Numbered from the stretch's first letter, positions 28,062 to 37,671 are shown. The stretch is DNA of 64,000 nt from Thiogranum longum (GCF_004339085.1 NZ_SMFX01000001.1:2389352-2453351), one strand, 5' to 3'. The notes: generated by a model not told the origin, from the sequence alone. Numbers and translations are program-made.

Positions 28062-29053
28062 CAGCGGCCACCTCCCAGCACCCAGGGGTCATTCTCCGCC
28101 AGGCAATACTTCTCCAGTTCCTCGACGCGTGGTTCGGGCGACGCTTCGGCAAAGGCAATAATTTCATCCTCGATCTGGTCGAGAATTTCTGTATCCATTG
28201 CCTTGTAATCATCCCTGGAAATTTCACCGGCCTCGATCAGACGGTCGCGCAGCATGATTATCGGGTCACGTTTCGACCACATGCGCTCTTCGTCCCTGGA
28301 ACGATAGGCATTGGAATCAGACATGGAATGCCCTCGATAACGGTAAGTCATCAGCTCCAGGAAGTAAGGTCCCTTGCCGGAACGCACATGGTCGACAGCT
28401 TTTTTCGCCGACTTGAAGACTTCTTCGATATCCTGGCCGTCAGCCTGGGCGGATGGAATATCGTAGCCGGATACACGCTTGTACTGGTCAATAACCGCCG
28501 TGGATCGATCAATGCGGGTGCCAATGCCGTACAGGTTGTTCTCACATACGTACAGTACGGGCAGGTTCCACACCTTGGCCATGTTCAGTGATTCGTGAAA
28601 GGTGCCCTGGTTGTTGGCGGCATCACCGAGGAAACAGATCGAGATCTGGTCGGTCCCTTTCATTTTGATGGCCTTGGCCATACCGGCCGCCAGCGGGAAC
28701 GGCCCGCCAACCAGCGCGTAGCCCCCCATGAAGTGATGCTCGGCGTCGAAAATATGCATGGAACCGCCGCGACCCTTGGACGAACCGGTTTCCTTGCCAT
28801 ACAGCTCGGCCATGACTTTTTTCGGGTCAGCGCCACACTTGATGGCGTGGATATGGTCCCGGTAGCCGGTGATCACATAGTCATCACCCGGCCGTGCCGC
28901 TTCCAGTACCCCGTGGGCGCAGGCTTCCTCACCTGAATACAGGTGCAGAAAACCGCCAATTTTTCGTTCGACGTACGCTTCGTAGCAGCGCTCCTCAAAG
29001 CGCCGCGCAAACAACATTTCGCGCAGCAGCCGTTTCTTGTCGGCAACGTTCAT
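28061..29053 (-). CDS. pdhA: Pyruvate dehydrogenase E1 component, alpha subunit
   Basis: The thiamine-diphosphate-binding alpha subunit of E1, 330 residues from the ATG at 29053. That start is chosen because AAGGAG lies 6 nt upstream. The frame continues to a TTG at 29143, but that adds an unconserved tail without a ribosome site. ThDP binding is seen in GDAANNQG (143-150) and ENNLYG, and the phosphorylation-loop-like region RYRGHSMSD is kept. First gene of the operon pdhA-pdhB-(E2-E3). The branched-chain 2-oxoacid E1 is a possible alternative substrate class, but the sequence reads as the pyruvate type. Confidence 0.92.
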   Translation of the reverse strand: MNVADKKRLLREMLFARRFEERCYEAYVERKIGGFLHLYSGEEACAHGVLEAARPGDDYVITGYRDHIHAIKCGADPKKVMAELYGKETGSSKGRGGSMHIFDAEHHFMGGYALVGGPFPLAAGMAKAIKMKGTDQISICFLGDAANNQGTFHESLNMAKVWNLPVLYVCENNLYGIGTRIDRSTAVIDQYKRVSGYDIPSAQADGQDIEEVFKSAKKAVDHVRSGKGPYFLELMTYRYRGHSMSDSNAYRSRDEERMWSKRDPIIMLRDRLIEAGEISRDDYKAMDTEILDQIEDEIIAFAEASPEPRVEELEKYCLAENDPWVLGGGR

Positions 29054-29071
29054 GAGGCTCCTTGCAGTTCC

Positions 29072-29090
29072 CGAGACCCGGTTGGTCTCG
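29072..29090. promoter_or_regulatory. Inverted repeat in pdhA leader
   Basis: Perfect 7-bp arms CGAGACC and GGTCTCG separated by CGGTT, 19 nt upstream of the pdhA ATG and just upstream of its ribosome site. It could be an operator for the pdh operon or an mRNA hairpin affecting translation. It does not match the E. coli PdhR site. The rest of the 263-bp gap to pyrC shows nothing clear. Confidence 0.4.
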
Positions 29091-29316
29091 TCAATGAATT
29101 GAAAGTATTGATATTTTACCGAATTTTCCGCATGCTCCGACAAGGCCTCCTGGCGCTGTCGTCATGCTCGGCGCGGTGTACACGAGGTAACCGCTACCCG
29201 GCAAAAACCGAGCGCGATATGATCTGTGTTTTAGGCGCCAAGGTCAAGGTGAAAAATGCCGTGAACAGCAGCAAAAGCGTCGAAAAATCAACGGAAAACA
29301 ACCGGAATTCACACAC

Positions 29317-30348
29317 ATGAACTTGACAATCCAGCGCCCGGACGATTGGCACCTGCACATACGTGACGGCGATGCCCTGCGCGCTGTCATCGCCCACACG
29401 GCAAACCAGTTTGGCCGCGCCATCATCATGCCTAACCTGAAACCACCGGTTACCGATGCCGAAGCCGCCGTTGCCTACCGCCAACGCATTCTCGATGCGC
29501 TGCCTGCAGGCAATCGCTTTCAACCCCTGATGACACTGTACCTTACCGACAGAACATCTCCGGAAACCATACGTAGTGCAATGGAAAGCGGCATAGTGAA
29601 CGCCGTAAAATACTACCCGGCCGGCGCCACCACCAACTCCGATGCCGGCGTCACCCGTATCGAAAATACCTGGTCCGCGCTGGACGCCTTGCAGGAAGCC
29701 GGCATGCCGCTACTGGTACATGGCGAAGTAACTGACCCGACGGTAGACATATTCGATCGTGAAGCCGTATTCATCGAACAGGTACTGGAACCTGTTACGA
29801 AACGCTTTCCTGCGCTGAAAATCGTCCTCGAGCATATTACTACGCAACAGGGCATTGATTTCGTCAACGGCATGCCGGACAACATCGCCGGCACCCTCAC
29901 CGCCCATCACTTGCTGCTCAACCGCAATGCACTGTTTGTCGGCGGCATACGTCCGCATAACTACTGCCTCCCGATACTCAAACGTGAACAACATCGCCAG
30001 GCACTCGTAAAGGCCGCGACGAGCGGAAACCCGAAATTCTTCCTCGGCACTGACAGTGCGCCGCACCCCCGACAGGCCAAGGAAAGCGCCTGTGGCTGTG
30101 CCGGGCTGTACACGGCCCATGCGGCTATCGAGCTTTATGCAGAGGCCTTCGAACTGGCTGGCGCACTGGACAAGCTCGAAGCTTTCGCCAGCCACTTCGG
30201 GCCAGACTTCTATGGTCTGCCACGCAATAAAGACACGATCACCCTGACCCGGAAAGCGTGGACCGTGCCGGATGCCTACCCGATGGGCCAGGACAGGCTG
30301 ATTCCCATGCGGGCAGGCGAGGTATTGCACTGGAAGCTGACGGGCTAA
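29317..30348 (+). CDS. pyrC: Dihydroorotase
   Basis: Cyclises carbamoyl aspartate to dihydroorotate in pyrimidine synthesis. The 343 residues match the class II (E. coli-type) zinc enzyme. H12 and H14 in WHLHIRDG, the carbamylated lysine K98 in [13 protein letters not shown], and the catalytic Asp in FLGTDSAPH are visible. The ATG at 29317 gives the canonical start. rnt follows 70 bp later on the same strand, as it does from memory in pseudomonads. Confidence 0.96.
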   Translation: MNLTIQRPDDWHLHIRDGDALRAVIAHTANQFGRAIIMPNLKPPVTDAEAAVAYRQRILDALPAGNRFQPLMTLYLTDRTSPETIRSAMESGIVNAVKYYPAGATTNSDAGVTRIENTWSALDALQEAGMPLLVHGEVTDPTVDIFDREAVFIEQVLEPVTKRFPALKIVLEHITTQQGIDFVNGMPDNIAGTLTAHHLLLNRNALFVGGIRPHNYCLPILKREQHRQALVKAATSGNPKFFLGTDSAPHPRQAKESACGCAGLYTAHAAIELYAEAFELAGALDKLEAFASHFGPDFYGLPRNKDTITLTRKAWTVPDAYPMGQDRLIPMRAGEVLHWKLTG

Positions 30349-30418
30349 AAACCGCCAGCCCCTCAAAAACCTGTGCACGAGTTTCGTCATGCGCAATTCC
30401 TTCCGGTATGCTTGTTCA

Positions 30419-31042
30419 ATGCCTGATGAAAACACTACCGCAAAACTTGCTAACCGCTTCCGTGGTTTCCTTCCCGTCGTAGTTGATGTCGAAACCGCCG
30501 GGTTCAATGCAAAGCGCGATGCATTACTGGAAATTGCCGCCGTTATTCTGGATTACGATGAACAGGGAAAACTGTGCCCGGTAGAGACCTACGCCTGTCA
30601 CGTCGAACCCTTCCCTGGCGCCAATCTGGAGGAAAAGTCTCTGGAATTTACCGGCATCGACCCCTACCACCCGTTTCGTATGGCCAAGTCTGAACCCGAA
30701 GCTCTGGGTGAAGTGTTTCCGCCGATACGCAAGGCGGTAAAAGAAGCCGCCTGTACACGCGCCATTCTCGTTGGGCACAACCCCTCTTTCGACCTGGGAT
30801 TCGTGAACGCTGCAGCTGACCGTTGCAAGATCAAACGCAACCCTTTCCATCCTTTCAGCAGTTTCGACACCGCCTCACTGGCAGGTCTGGCATTCGGTCA
30901 GACCGTACTGGCTCGCGCTGCAGTTGCAGCCGGAATAGCGTGGGATCAGGAACAGGCACACTCGGCCAAATACGATGCCGAACGCACCGCGGAGCTGTTC
31001 TGCATAATCGTGAACAAATGGGATGAACTGAACGGGCAGTGA
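30419..31042 (+). CDS. rnt: Ribonuclease T
   Basis: A DEDD-family 3'-5' exoribonuclease that trims tRNA CCA ends and stable RNA 3' ends. The 207 residues align closely with E. coli RNase T. The DEDD residues are seen in [20 protein letters not shown], the central [10 protein letters not shown], and [26 protein letters not shown] is also typical. The ATG at 30419 ([16 protein letters not shown]) matches the E. coli N-terminus; an in-frame ATG at 30389 adds ten unconserved residues. Confidence 0.95.
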   Translation: MPDENTTAKLANRFRGFLPVVVDVETAGFNAKRDALLEIAAVILDYDEQGKLCPVETYACHVEPFPGANLEEKSLEFTGIDPYHPFRMAKSEPEALGEVFPPIRKAVKEAACTRAILVGHNPSFDLGFVNAAADRCKIKRNPFHPFSSFDTASLAGLAFGQTVLARAAVAAGIAWDQEQAHSAKYDAERTAELFCIIVNKWDELNGQ

Positions 31043-31073
31043 CAGCGCCCCCGCCCGGGAGTGCCGTCACTGC
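31036..31073. terminator. Possible terminator between convergent rnt and peroxidase
   Basis: Inverted arms GCAGTGAC (31036-31043) and GTCACTGC (31066-31073) flank a GC-rich centre with its own CCCG/CGGG pairing. It overlaps the rnt stop codon and lies between convergent genes. No T-run follows, so this is a weak call. Confidence 0.35.
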
Positions 31074-31080
31074 AGCCAGA

Positions 31081-32124
31081 TCAGTTGCCGGACAGTAGCG
31101 ACCAGCCTGGTGTCGCCGGCAACCGTGGCAGTTTCTGCTCAGGGAACTCGCCGGTCAGCGCATTGAGGAAGGCCTCGATATCGGCAACCTTTGTATCATC
31201 GAGATCGGCATTTAACTGCAGCTTTGCCATGACCCGGATAGCCTCTCCCAGTGTCGCGACCGAACCGTTATGGAAGTACGGTGCGGTCAAGCTCACGTTA
31301 CGCAGGGTTGGCACCTTGAACAGGTACATATCCACCTTGTTGCCAGTGGATTCAAAGCGCCCCTTGTCTTTCATGAAATCGTATTTCTTTACGTAGCTGT
31401 TGTCTGTAAAGGTCGGGAATTTCATGAAGAAGCCGGTGCCGGCAGGCATGGCCGGGCCATTGAAAGCAGGCCCCGAATGGCAACTGGTGCAACCGGTATC
31501 CGCAAATGCCTGCATGCCACGCTGCTGCTGTGCTGTCAGTGCCGTCTTGTCGCCCTTCACAAAGCGATCGTACGGGCTGTTTGGTGTAATCAGAGTACGC
31601 TCGAATGCCGCTACAGCTTTTGCTGCATTGTCTACTGTCACAGGGTCCTTGCCGCCAAAGGCACGCTCAAAGTAAGGCTTGTACCCCGGAATGGCCCGTA
31701 CCCGACTCATGGCCTTCTCAAGGTCGCTCATCCCCATTTCAACCGGGTTGACGACCGGCCCCTTGGCCTGTTCCTCCAGGCTCGCTGCACGGCCATTCCA
31801 GAATTGCGATGACGCAAAAGCGGCATTCCAGACCGTCGGCGCACTGCGTCCACCGGTCTTTCCATGCACACCCATGGAAAAATTGCGGTTGTCGTCTCCG
31901 CCCAGCATCAGGTTGTGACAGGAGTTACAGGAGACCGTACCCGTCTGTGAAAACCGCGGATCGAAATACAGCATCTGGCCGAGTTCGACCTTTTCCGCTG
32001 TGGTGGGATTGTCAGCAGGTTCCGGCGCCTTGTCCGGCAATGCCTGCCAATTGGCCGCCATCGCCACTCCCGTGGCCAGAAACCAGACAAGCAGACCCTG
32101 AACTAACCTTGAATGTTTTAGCAT
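31081..32124 (-). CDS. Dihaem cytochrome c peroxidase (MauG/CcpA family)
   Basis: A periplasmic dihaem c-type protein that reduces hydrogen peroxide with electrons from a small cytochrome. The 347 residues have a signal peptide (about 1-23, ending GVAMA), a first haem site CNSCH at 66-70 and a second CTSCH at 212-216. The middle is peroxidase-like (VWNAAFASSQFWNGRAASLEEQA) and the end has the LRNVSLTAPYFHNG block. The ATG at 32124 is chosen over upstream in-frame codons because it begins the signal peptide and has GGGAG upstream. Context gives no partner cytochrome. Confidence 0.9.
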   Translation of the reverse strand: MLKHSRLVQGLLVWFLATGVAMAANWQALPDKAPEPADNPTTAEKVELGQMLYFDPRFSQTGTVSCNSCHNLMLGGDDNRNFSMGVHGKTGGRSAPTVWNAAFASSQFWNGRAASLEEQAKGPVVNPVEMGMSDLEKAMSRVRAIPGYKPYFERAFGGKDPVTVDNAAKAVAAFERTLITPNSPYDRFVKGDKTALTAQQQRGMQAFADTGCTSCHSGPAFNGPAMPAGTGFFMKFPTFTDNSYVKKYDFMKDKGRFESTGNKVDMYLFKVPTLRNVSLTAPYFHNGSVATLGEAIRVMAKLQLNADLDDTKVADIEAFLNALTGEFPEQKLPRLPATPGWSLLSGN

Positions 32125-32219
32125 AAGATATAACTCCCTGAACCTGTGTTCATTTCCGCTGAAGCACACTATTATCCCACACAAATGCACTCCATACACA
32201 AGCTGATAAAGGTGAACTC

Positions 32220-32777
32220 ATGGTTATGCTTCCCGAAAAAGACCAGCAAATCATCGAAGCACATACCGGGCTGATCCATCGCGTGGTGATCGGTTGCCAG
32301 AACCGGGACATGGTGCCGGACCTGGACGAAATCCTGAAACAGGCCGAGCAGAATGGCTGGCTGCAGCTGGTGGCAGCAGTCCGCAAGATTCTCGGCGGTT
32401 CACGAGACACCACCATCCTCAAAAATCTCGATGAGGAAGATGCTGTCATCGTAGGTTCGATACTGCGCGGCCTGCAGAACCCGGAAACGCTCCCCGACCT
32501 CGGCAAAGGAGTAAACGGCGCCATGGCGGCTCCCGGCCTCGCCGCCATGATCCACGGCGCCCGTACCGGCAACCTGGAAACCCTGCAGCTGCTTGGCAAC
32601 ATGGCGCAGCAAATGATGCACGCCGGCGGCGATATGGCTCGCCTGGCGGGTATATTGCGACCCCTGGTTCAGGGCAATCGCGAACCCGAGGAACTAACCG
32701 AAGGAATGAGCGAAGAGGGCGAAAAGCTGGTTATGGGTATACTTGCAGAGCTGGAAAAGATGGACCAGCGGCATTAA
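32220..32777 (+). CDS. Conserved-looking protein of unknown function
   Basis: A soluble, mostly helical 185-residue protein that I do not recognise. It has no signal peptide or membrane segment. It is Met- and Gly-rich in the middle (GVNGAMAAPGLAAMIHGARTGNLETLQLLGNMAQQMMHAGGDM) and acidic at the end. An AAGGTG ribosome site precedes the ATG at 32220, and a second ATG two codons on is also usable. It is divergent from the dihaem peroxidase (95 bp between starts) and is followed 132 bp later by the CBS-GGDEF gene. Coding is well supported by composition and the ribosome site. Confidence 0.7.
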   Translation: MVMLPEKDQQIIEAHTGLIHRVVIGCQNRDMVPDLDEILKQAEQNGWLQLVAAVRKILGGSRDTTILKNLDEEDAVIVGSILRGLQNPETLPDLGKGVNGAMAAPGLAAMIHGARTGNLETLQLLGNMAQQMMHAGGDMARLAGILRPLVQGNREPEELTEGMSEEGEKLVMGILAELEKMDQRH

Positions 32778-32909
32778 ACACACTGCCAGCAGGTGAATAC
32801 AACAGCGGCAGGCAAATCTGAAAAAAACCGGAAATTCATTTAAATTCCACACGCTATGTGCCGCTAACGGGACCAATATTGTTTTTAAACGAGCAACCTG
32901 GATCCCGTT

Positions 32910-33884
32910 GTGACGCAAATACCCATCCACAAACTGATGACCCAACATGTTGAATTGCTTAGCCCGGCAACCCCTCTGCATTCTGTGGCACACGCGATGC
33001 AGTCAAAGCGCCATTCCTGTGTCGTCCTTGGAGAGGACAAGATTCCTGCAGGCATTATTACGGAACGTGACCTGGTCAGTATTCTGGGGCGTATTCTTGA
33101 TGAGCCGGAACTGGCGAATGAACCTGCAGCAAACTTCATGTCCACCCCTCCCTGCACGGTAGACGACAAGCAGACACTTTTTGATGCACTGGTGATTTCA
33201 CGTGCCGATGGTGTTCGCCACCTGCCGGTAGTGAACAACTCCGGGAAACTGGTTGGACTGATTACGCAAACAGACCTTGCCCAGGCTCACTTCCAAGTCA
33301 TCGAAGAGCAACAACACGTAATAGAGCGGGCAATCCACAAACGCACAGAACAACTGGTCGCCGCGAATGCAGAACTGCAATCCCTGTCGATGGAAGACGG
33401 CCTGTTGCATATTGGTAACCGGCGGGCAATGGAAGTCGATATGGAACACACGCACGCGCGTGCAGTTCGCTACAACCAGACTTATACCACCGTGTTACTG
33501 GATGTCGATTTTTTCAAGGCATATAACGACCACTACGGACATATGGCTGGAGACGACGCCCTGAAGCAAACAGCCTCAATTGTGAAGTCCGCTATACGCA
33601 AATCTGACCGTGTCTACCGATACGGCGGAGAAGAACTGCTACTGCTACTGCCAGACACAGGGCCGGATGGCGGCGCAATCCTGACGCAACGTATCCTGAA
33701 GGCACTACAGGATACGGCAATTACACATTGCAAAAGCCCTTATGGCGTCATTACCATGAGTGCGGGAATCGCCAATCACGACCCTGAACAAGAGGCATCA
33801 GCGACGGACTGGTCTGCAGTGGTTCACGCCGCAGACCAGCGTCTGTACCAGGCAAAGGAAGCCGGGCGCAACCGTGTCGCCTGA
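32910..33884 (+). CDS. Cytoplasmic diguanylate cyclase with CBS pair
   Basis: A 324-residue soluble protein with two CBS motifs (about 1-130), a short coiled coil (about 130-160) and a GGDEF domain (about 165-320). The active-site loop reads RYGGEEL, in the active GGEEF class apart from a final Leu. An RxxD inhibitory site (RKSD) lies five residues before it, so the enzyme probably makes c-di-GMP and is product-inhibited. CBS pairs bind adenine nucleotides or SAM, suggesting energy-state control. The start is GTG at 32910, and an ATG at 32937 is a possible alternative. Confidence 0.88.
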   Translation: MTQIPIHKLMTQHVELLSPATPLHSVAHAMQSKRHSCVVLGEDKIPAGIITERDLVSILGRILDEPELANEPAANFMSTPPCTVDDKQTLFDALVISRADGVRHLPVVNNSGKLVGLITQTDLAQAHFQVIEEQQHVIERAIHKRTEQLVAANAELQSLSMEDGLLHIGNRRAMEVDMEHTHARAVRYNQTYTTVLLDVDFFKAYNDHYGHMAGDDALKQTASIVKSAIRKSDRVYRYGGEELLLLLPDTGPDGGAILTQRILKALQDTAITHCKSPYGVITMSAGIANHDPEQEASATDWSAVVHAADQRLYQAKEAGRNRVA

Positions 33885-33935
33885 CCCGGCAAAACCCGTC
33901 AGATTTACAGGATACAGGACACAGGGAACTTAAGG

Positions 33936-35387
33936 ATGAAACACATCACTGTCTCAAACAGCCAACATTGGATTCTCGCAATATTACTGACTGCCCTGCC
34001 GGGCCTGGCACTGGCTTCGGGTGACAGCATGCAACTACAGAATTTCACCAACCACTGGGCAGGCTGGCTGGCCATCGGCATATTCGTGCTGGCCTATGCG
34101 CTGGTGATTGGTGAAGAGGCATTGCACCTGCGGAAATCCAAACCCACCATGGTCGCAGCCGGCTTCATCTGGCTCATCGTCGCGTTACTCTATATCCAGG
34201 CGGGAGACACCCATACGGCAGAACAGGCCGTTCGCCATAATCTTGAAGAATTCGGGGAACTGTTCCTGTTCCTGCTCGCCGCCATGACCTACATTAATAC
34301 CATGGAAGAGCGCGGTGTCTTCGATGCCCTGCGTGCATGGCTGGTCGGACGCGAATTCTCACTGCGCAAGATATTCTGGATAACCGGTGGCCTGGCATTC
34401 GTCATATCACCCATCGCAGACAATCTCACGACCGCACTGCTGATGGCAACGGTTGTCATGGCGGTAGGCGGCTCGGATCACCGCTTTGTCGCCGTGGCCT
34501 GTGTCAATATCGTGGTTGCCGCCAATGCAGGAGGCGCTTTCAGCCCATTCGGCGATATCACCACCCTGATGGTGTGGCAAAAAGGCATTGTACAGTTCCA
34601 GGAATTCTTTGCCCTGTTCGTACCCTCGGTAGTTAACTGGCTTGTACCTGCCGTGATACTTGGCATGACCGTCCCGAGTACTGCCCCACAGGCGCGTCAT
34701 GAAGCAGTGGAGCTCAAGCATGGCGCCTGGATCGTGGTTGGCCTTTTCATTCTCACCATCAGCATGGCGGTTTCAGCACATAACTTCCTGCACCTGCCGC
34801 CGGTGCTGGGCATGATGACTGGCCTGGGTTTCCTGAAGTTTTATGGTTACTACCTGAAGAAACGCTCTCAACCGGAACCTGCTGAAACGCTATCCGGGGA
34901 TACGCTCGACCTGGAAGGAAAACCGGCTGCAGACGCCAATTTCAATATTTTCAAATCACTTGAACGCGCCGAGTGGGATACGCTGATGTTCTTTTACGGC
35001 ATTATCCTGTGCGTTGGCGGGCTTGGCACTATCGGCTACCTCGCAGTCGGCTCGCAATTGATGTACGGCGACCTGGGTGCCACACAGGCAAATATCCTGG
35101 TTGGAGTACTGTCTGCCATCGTTGATAATATCCCGGTGATGTTCGCCGTACTTGCCATGGAGCCCTCCATGGACCATGGGCAATGGTTGCTGGTAACACT
35201 GACAGCCGGTGTTGGCGGTTCAATGTTATCTATCGGCTCAGCTGCAGGTGTAGCCGTGATGGGCCAGGCTCGTGGTATTTACACCTTTTTTGCGCATCTG
35301 AAGTGGAGCTGGGCCATTGCGCTGGGTTATGCCGCCAGTATCTGGGTACACTTCCTGATCAATGCGAAACTGTTCACAGGACACTAG
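33936..35387 (+). CDS. nhaD: NhaD-type sodium/proton antiporter
   Basis: A 483-residue inner-membrane antiporter of the NhaD family with around twelve to thirteen hydrophobic segments and an N-terminal signal-like segment (ILAILLTALPGLALA). Family blocks include NTMEERGVFDALRAWL, ISPIADNLTTALLMA, AANAGGAFSPFGDITTLMVW and GVLSAIVDNIPVMFA, with conserved Asp residues likely involved in Na+/H+ exchange. It would expel sodium in alkaline or saline conditions, consistent with a marine habitat. It stands alone, followed by a strong hairpin. Confidence 0.93.
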   Translation: MKHITVSNSQHWILAILLTALPGLALASGDSMQLQNFTNHWAGWLAIGIFVLAYALVIGEEALHLRKSKPTMVAAGFIWLIVALLYIQAGDTHTAEQAVRHNLEEFGELFLFLLAAMTYINTMEERGVFDALRAWLVGREFSLRKIFWITGGLAFVISPIADNLTTALLMATVVMAVGGSDHRFVAVACVNIVVAANAGGAFSPFGDITTLMVWQKGIVQFQEFFALFVPSVVNWLVPAVILGMTVPSTAPQARHEAVELKHGAWIVVGLFILTISMAVSAHNFLHLPPVLGMMTGLGFLKFYGYYLKKRSQPEPAETLSGDTLDLEGKPAADANFNIFKSLERAEWDTLMFFYGIILCVGGLGTIGYLAVGSQLMYGDLGATQANILVGVLSAIVDNIPVMFAVLAMEPSMDHGQWLLVTLTAGVGGSMLSIGSAAGVAVMGQARGIYTFFAHLKWSWAIALGYAASIWVHFLINAKLFTGH

Positions 35388-35405
35388 GGAAACGTTCGAT
35401 TAAAT

Positions 35406-35431
35406 GTCATGCCGGCGAAAGCCGGCATGAC
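35406..35431. repeat. Perfect 26-bp hairpin after nhaD
   Basis: Arms GTCATGCCGGC and GCCGGCATGAC around GAAA. It belongs to the common 'GTCATxCC-GCGAAAGC-GGxATGAC' class of extragenic palindromes and probably also terminates nhaD and/or grxD transcripts. It differs in sequence from the 80-bp repeats. Confidence 0.75.
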
Positions 35432-35458
35432 GTGAGATTAGCTATAGGGGCCGGGAAA

Positions 35459-35782
35459 TCAGGATGCTTTCTTGACGGCTTCCTGCAACAGAGGCTTGAG
35501 TTCACCCTTCTGAAACATCTCCAGGGTGATGTCATGGCCACCGATCAACTCACCATTAACGTACACCTGGGGGAAGGTGGGCCAGTTGGCAAAACGCGGC
35601 AGGTTTTCGAAAATTTCCGGGTCGGCCAGTACATTAACGTGGCCAAAATCAACCTCACAGGCCTGCAAGACCTGTGCAGTGCGAGCAGAATAACCACAGC
35701 TCGGTAGCTGGGGCGTACCTTTCAGAAAAACAACAATCGGTTGACTGTTGACGGCTTGCTGTATGCGCTCCATGACATCCAT
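35459..35782 (-). CDS. grxD: Monothiol glutaredoxin (Grx4/GrxD type)
   Basis: A 107-residue monothiol glutaredoxin that binds and transfers [2Fe-2S] clusters with glutathione. The active site at C29 reads CGYS where the family norm is CGFS, a conservative change. K21 (FLKGTP), WPTFPQVYVNGELIGGHDI and the glutathione-binding region are intact. It stands alone between nhaD and the amidotransferase gene. Confidence 0.92.
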   Translation of the reverse strand: MDVMERIQQAVNSQPIVVFLKGTPQLPSCGYSARTAQVLQACEVDFGHVNVLADPEIFENLPRFANWPTFPQVYVNGELIGGHDITLEMFQKGELKPLLQEAVKKAS

Positions 35783-35874
35783 GGTTATTTACCTCTCAAT
35801 TCGAACCTAATTCACCAGTTCAGGCAATTGTACGCAGCCTGCGGGGGCCGAAAAAGCTTTTTTTAGAGGGGTTT

Positions 35875-37668
35875 TCAGGAATTTGCGCCCGCCATCGGGT
35901 CAACATTGCGTTGTAGCCAGTATTCCAGCGCAGCCAGATGCCACAGTTTGCTGCCCTGCAGGCGTGTAAATTGCTGCTGTGGGTTTTCCAGCAATAGTTT
36001 CACATAGCTTTCACGGTACAGACCGCGCTCGCGGCAGGCCCGCGAAGTCAGGATGTCACGCATGAATTCCAGAAATGGCCCGCTGATGTACTTCAGTGCC
36101 GGTACCGGGAAATAGGCCTTGGGGCGGTCGATAACAGCGTCCGGCACCAGACCGCGTGCGAGCTTCTTGAGCGGATATTTGCCGTTTTCACGAAGCTTCA
36201 GTTCGGCCGGCATACGTGCCACCAGCTCGACCAGTTGCTGATCAAGGAACGGGACGCGTGCCTCTAGCCCCCACGCCATGGTCATGTTATCCACACGCTT
36301 CACCGGATCATCGACAATCAGCGTGGTGACATCAAAATGTAGCACCTTGTTCAGATACTCATTTGTTCTGGCCGCCTTGAGACGCTCCTCTACCAGGGCC
36401 GCTGTATAATCGGGGCCGGCATACTTCCCGGTCACCATCTGCAGGTATTCGCTGTGGTCGCGGTCAAAATAAAAGGGCTGGAAACGCTCGATATCCGAGC
36501 CACGCGCTGCATGCATGCGCGGGTACCAGAAATAACCGGCGAACACCTCGTCAGCCCCCTGTCCGCTTTGTACCACCTTGACGTGCTTTGACACCTGTTC
36601 TGACAGCAGGTAAAACGCCACTGCATCCTGGGCAACCATCGGTTCAGCCATCTGATCAACGGCTTCAGGCAATCGATCCAGTACTTCGTGATTGGGCACA
36701 TGGATTTTGTGATGTTGCGTGCCATAACGCTCCGCAACTGCATCCGAGAATTCAAACTCGTCACCACGCTCATCGGCGTGATCCTCGAACCCTACCGAGA
36801 ATGTCAGCAGATCGTTGCCTCCTTCCCGGGCCAGCAACGCAACCAGCAGACTACTGTCGAGTCCACCGGACAACAGTACACCGACAGGCACATCCGCGAT
36901 TACCCTGCGTCGCCGCACGGCTTCCAGCAGGGCTTCACGCGTTGCCTCCAGCCATTCATCTTCACCAAGCGGTCGATCGGGTGGTGAGGCATCAAGCTGC
37001 CAATAGGCCGAAAGCCGTTCCTTGCCCTTCGCATCCATAATCATGATATGCGCGGGGGGTAACTTGCGGATACCCCGAAGCAAAGTTCGCGGCGCCGGTA
37101 CGACGGCGTGCAGGGTAAAGTGATGATGCAGGGCCACGCTGTCAAAGCCTGTGTCAACACCACCTGCAGCTAACAAAGCCTGTGTGTTTGAAGCAAATCG
37201 GAAACTGTCGCGCGTATGGTGATAGTAAAACGGTTTTATCCCAAAACGGTCACGCGCCGCCAGTAACTGCTGACGCCGGCTGTCCCAGATAGCCAGTGCG
37301 AACATGCCATGCAGGCGCGAGACAAACGCTTCGCCCCAGTGTGCATAGGCCTTCAGGATAACTTCGGTATCTCCGTCACTGACAAATGTCACACCGTCAC
37401 GGACCAGCTCCGCCCGCAGCTCACGGTAGTTATAGATGGCGCCGTTAAAGACCAGTGCAAGTCCCAGCGCCTCATCGACCCAGGGCTGGTTTGATGCATC
37501 GGACAGATCAATCACTGACAGACGGCGGTGTCCCAGTGACACGGGGCCTTTTATATACCGCCCTTCATGATCCGGTCCACGCCGTGCCAGCCTGGGCAGC
37601 ATACGCGCCACGACTCCTGCGTCGGGAGGCTTGCCATCAAAACGGAGTTCGCCGCAGATTCCACACAT
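35875..37668 (-). CDS. N-acetylglutaminylglutamine-amidotransferase-like AsnB-family enzyme
   Basis: A 597-residue class II amidotransferase-synthetase. The N-terminal glutaminase domain starts at the Cys2 nucleophile (MCGICGELRFDG), and the C-terminal synthetase domain has the PP-loop VGVLLSGGLDSSLLV. The opening MCGICGELRFDG, HAVVPAPRTL and VVQSGQGADEVFAGYFWYP resemble the AsnO-type enzyme that amidates acetylated Glu-Gln dipeptide to the osmoprotectant NAGGN. The usual partner ligase gene (ngg) is not next to it. It starts 3 bp after a BON lipoprotein gene. Ordinary asparagine synthetase is the alternative. Confidence 0.78.
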   Translation of the reverse strand: MCGICGELRFDGKPPDAGVVARMLPRLARRGPDHEGRYIKGPVSLGHRRLSVIDLSDASNQPWVDEALGLALVFNGAIYNYRELRAELVRDGVTFVSDGDTEVILKAYAHWGEAFVSRLHGMFALAIWDSRRQQLLAARDRFGIKPFYYHHTRDSFRFASNTQALLAAGGVDTGFDSVALHHHFTLHAVVPAPRTLLRGIRKLPPAHIMIMDAKGKERLSAYWQLDASPPDRPLGEDEWLEATREALLEAVRRRRVIADVPVGVLLSGGLDSSLLVALLAREGGNDLLTFSVGFEDHADERGDEFEFSDAVAERYGTQHHKIHVPNHEVLDRLPEAVDQMAEPMVAQDAVAFYLLSEQVSKHVKVVQSGQGADEVFAGYFWYPRMHAARGSDIERFQPFYFDRDHSEYLQMVTGKYAGPDYTAALVEERLKAARTNEYLNKVLHFDVTTLIVDDPVKRVDNMTMAWGLEARVPFLDQQLVELVARMPAELKLRENGKYPLKKLARGLVPDAVIDRPKAYFPVPALKYISGPFLEFMRDILTSRACRERGLYRESYVKLLLENPQQQFTRLQGSKLWHLAALEYWLQRNVDPMAGANS

Positions 37669-37671
37669 GAC

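Noticed and set aside
29054-29143. TTG-started longer form of pdhA
   Set aside because: The ATG at 29053 has AAGGAG at 6 nt and gives the family-length protein; the longer form has no ribosome site.
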